Below are positions 6,710-7,312 of a stretch of 7,312 nucleotides of DNA, piece after piece; the stretch's first letter is position 1; every line of letters begins with the position of its first letter. The position numbers and the translations under genes were made by a program. The DNA comes from Dysgonamonadaceae bacterium. Its GTDB lineage: Bacteria; Bacteroidota; Bacteroidia; Bacteroidales; Azobacteroidaceae. The notes beneath the pieces are model-generated. The model worked only from the letters and a program-made list of their open reading frames with translations. It had not been told where the DNA came from and made no database searches. The stretch lies in NCBI GenBank assembly GCA_031276105.1, contig JAISNS010000320.1, positions 1-7,312 on the forward strand, written 5' to 3'.

Positions 6710-7276
6710 ATGCAAACGATCATTAATTCACAATTGCCTGAATTTAAACTTCAAGCGTACCAGAATGGTAATTTCAAGACAGTAAGCAGCGACGATGTAA
6801 AAGGGAAATGGGCTGTTTTCTTTTTCTATCCTGCCGATTTCACATTTGTTTGTCCTACCGAACTGGCGGACATAGCCGACAAATATCCCCAATTCAAGGA
6901 ATTGGATGTAGAAGTTTATTCGGTAAGTACCGATTCGCATTTCGTGCACAAAGCATGGCATGACGCATCCGAAACTATCCGTAAAATCAAATACCCCATG
7001 TTGGCCGACCATACCGGCGCCCTGAGCCGGGCATTCGGCGTGCTGAATGAGGAAGACGGATTGGCTTATCGCGGAACTTTTGTCGTAAATCCGGAAGGAC
7101 AAATCAAAATTGCCGAAATCAACGACAACGGAATCGGACGAAATGCCGAAGAATTGCTTCGAAAAGTAGAAGCGGCTAAATTTATCGCCAAAAATCCGAG
7201 TGAAGTTTGTCCGGCTAAATGGAAAAAAGGCGACGCAACCCTGAAGCCGAGTATCGATTTGGTAGGAAAAATATAA
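6710..7276 (+). CDS. ahpC: Alkyl hydroperoxide reductase subunit C (2-Cys peroxiredoxin)
   Basis: Cytoplasmic peroxiredoxin that reduces hydrogen peroxide and organic hydroperoxides, normally recycled by the flavoprotein AhpF. The 188-residue protein is the usual length for the family (E. coli 187). The thioredoxin-fold active site is FYPADFTFVCPTE (39-51) with peroxidatic C48, P41, T45 and, later, R121 of the catalytic pocket. The resolving cysteine is C167 in SEVCPAKW (164-171). The C-terminal tail (KWKKGDATLKPSIDLVGKI) matches typical AhpC proteins with the YF/helix extension region. It starts at ATG 6710 after an A/T-rich leader and ends with TAA. Divergence from oxyR supports peroxide-induced expression. 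ahpF is expected downstream, but only 36 bases remain and no start is visible there. Confidence 0.98.
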   Translation: MQTIINSQLPEFKLQAYQNGNFKTVSSDDVKGKWAVFFFYPADFTFVCPTELADIADKYPQFKELDVEVYSVSTDSHFVHKAWHDASETIRKIKYPMLADHTGALSRAFGVLNEEDGLAYRGTFVVNPEGQIKIAEINDNGIGRNAEELLRKVEAAKFIAKNPSEVCPAKWKKGDATLKPSIDLVGKI

Positions 7277-7283
7277 CGGGGAA

Positions 7284-7312
7284 AAGGTACAAGGCGAAAG
7301 GCGAAAGGTAAA
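7284..7312. repeat. Heptamer tandem repeat after ahpC, continues past window
   Basis: AAGGTAC, AAGGCGA, AAGGCGA and AAGGTAA run head to tail with a 7-bp period from 7284, and the final A at 7312 begins another unit. The array starts 8 nt after the ahpC stop codon and is open at the window edge, so its true size is unknown. No hairpin typical of a terminator is visible before it. Confidence 0.75.

Noticed and set aside
6728..7102. Minus-strand 124-codon open frame opposite ahpC
   Set aside because: It is antisense to a fully conserved ahpC and has no recognisable domain.

Overview
This is an ordinary metabolic window from a member of the Bacteroidota, most likely the order Bacteroidales. The evidence is that three promoters fit the Bacteroidetes -33 TTTG / -7 TAnnTTTG pattern, start codons lack purine-rich Shine-Dalgarno sequences and are preceded by A/T-rich leaders, and the protein sequences have a Bacteroidales flavour. 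The placement rests on pattern recognition, not on a database search.

Region 1 (1-5640, minus strand) is a hexuronate (galacturonate-branch) catabolic operon read right to left: uxaB (tagaturonate reductase), uxaA (altronate dehydratase), kdgK (2-keto-3-deoxygluconate kinase) and an ExuT-type MFS hexuronate transporter whose last codons lie beyond base 1. A strong promoter lies between the end of oxyR and uxaB, followed by an 18-bp near-perfect palindrome placed like a repressor operator. uxaB and uxaA overlap by 13 nt. uxaA and kdgK are separated by a tandem octamer array that begins at the uxaA stop codon. Together the genes would import hexuronate, reduce tagaturonate to altronate, dehydrate it to 2-keto-3-deoxygluconate (KDG) and phosphorylate that to KDPG. 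The uronate isomerase (uxaC) and KDPG aldolase (kdgA) needed to complete the route are not in the window.

Region 2 (5638-7312) is a peroxide-stress pair: oxyR (minus) and ahpC (plus), divergently transcribed from a 130-bp intergenic region. That region has one recognisable promoter for each gene and a shared dyad that fits the OxyR/LysR half-site pattern. OxyR keeps the two redox cysteines with the same numbers as in E. coli (C199, C208), and AhpC keeps its peroxidatic and resolving cysteines (C48, C167). A heptamer tandem repeat starts just after ahpC and runs off the window.

I found no mobile element, CRISPR array, RNA gene or unknown system. No stretch longer than 130 bp lacks a gene. The points most worth a second look are the operator-like palindrome, the OxyR-like dyad, the start/stop arrangement at uxaB and the two tandem micro-repeats placed right after stop codons.
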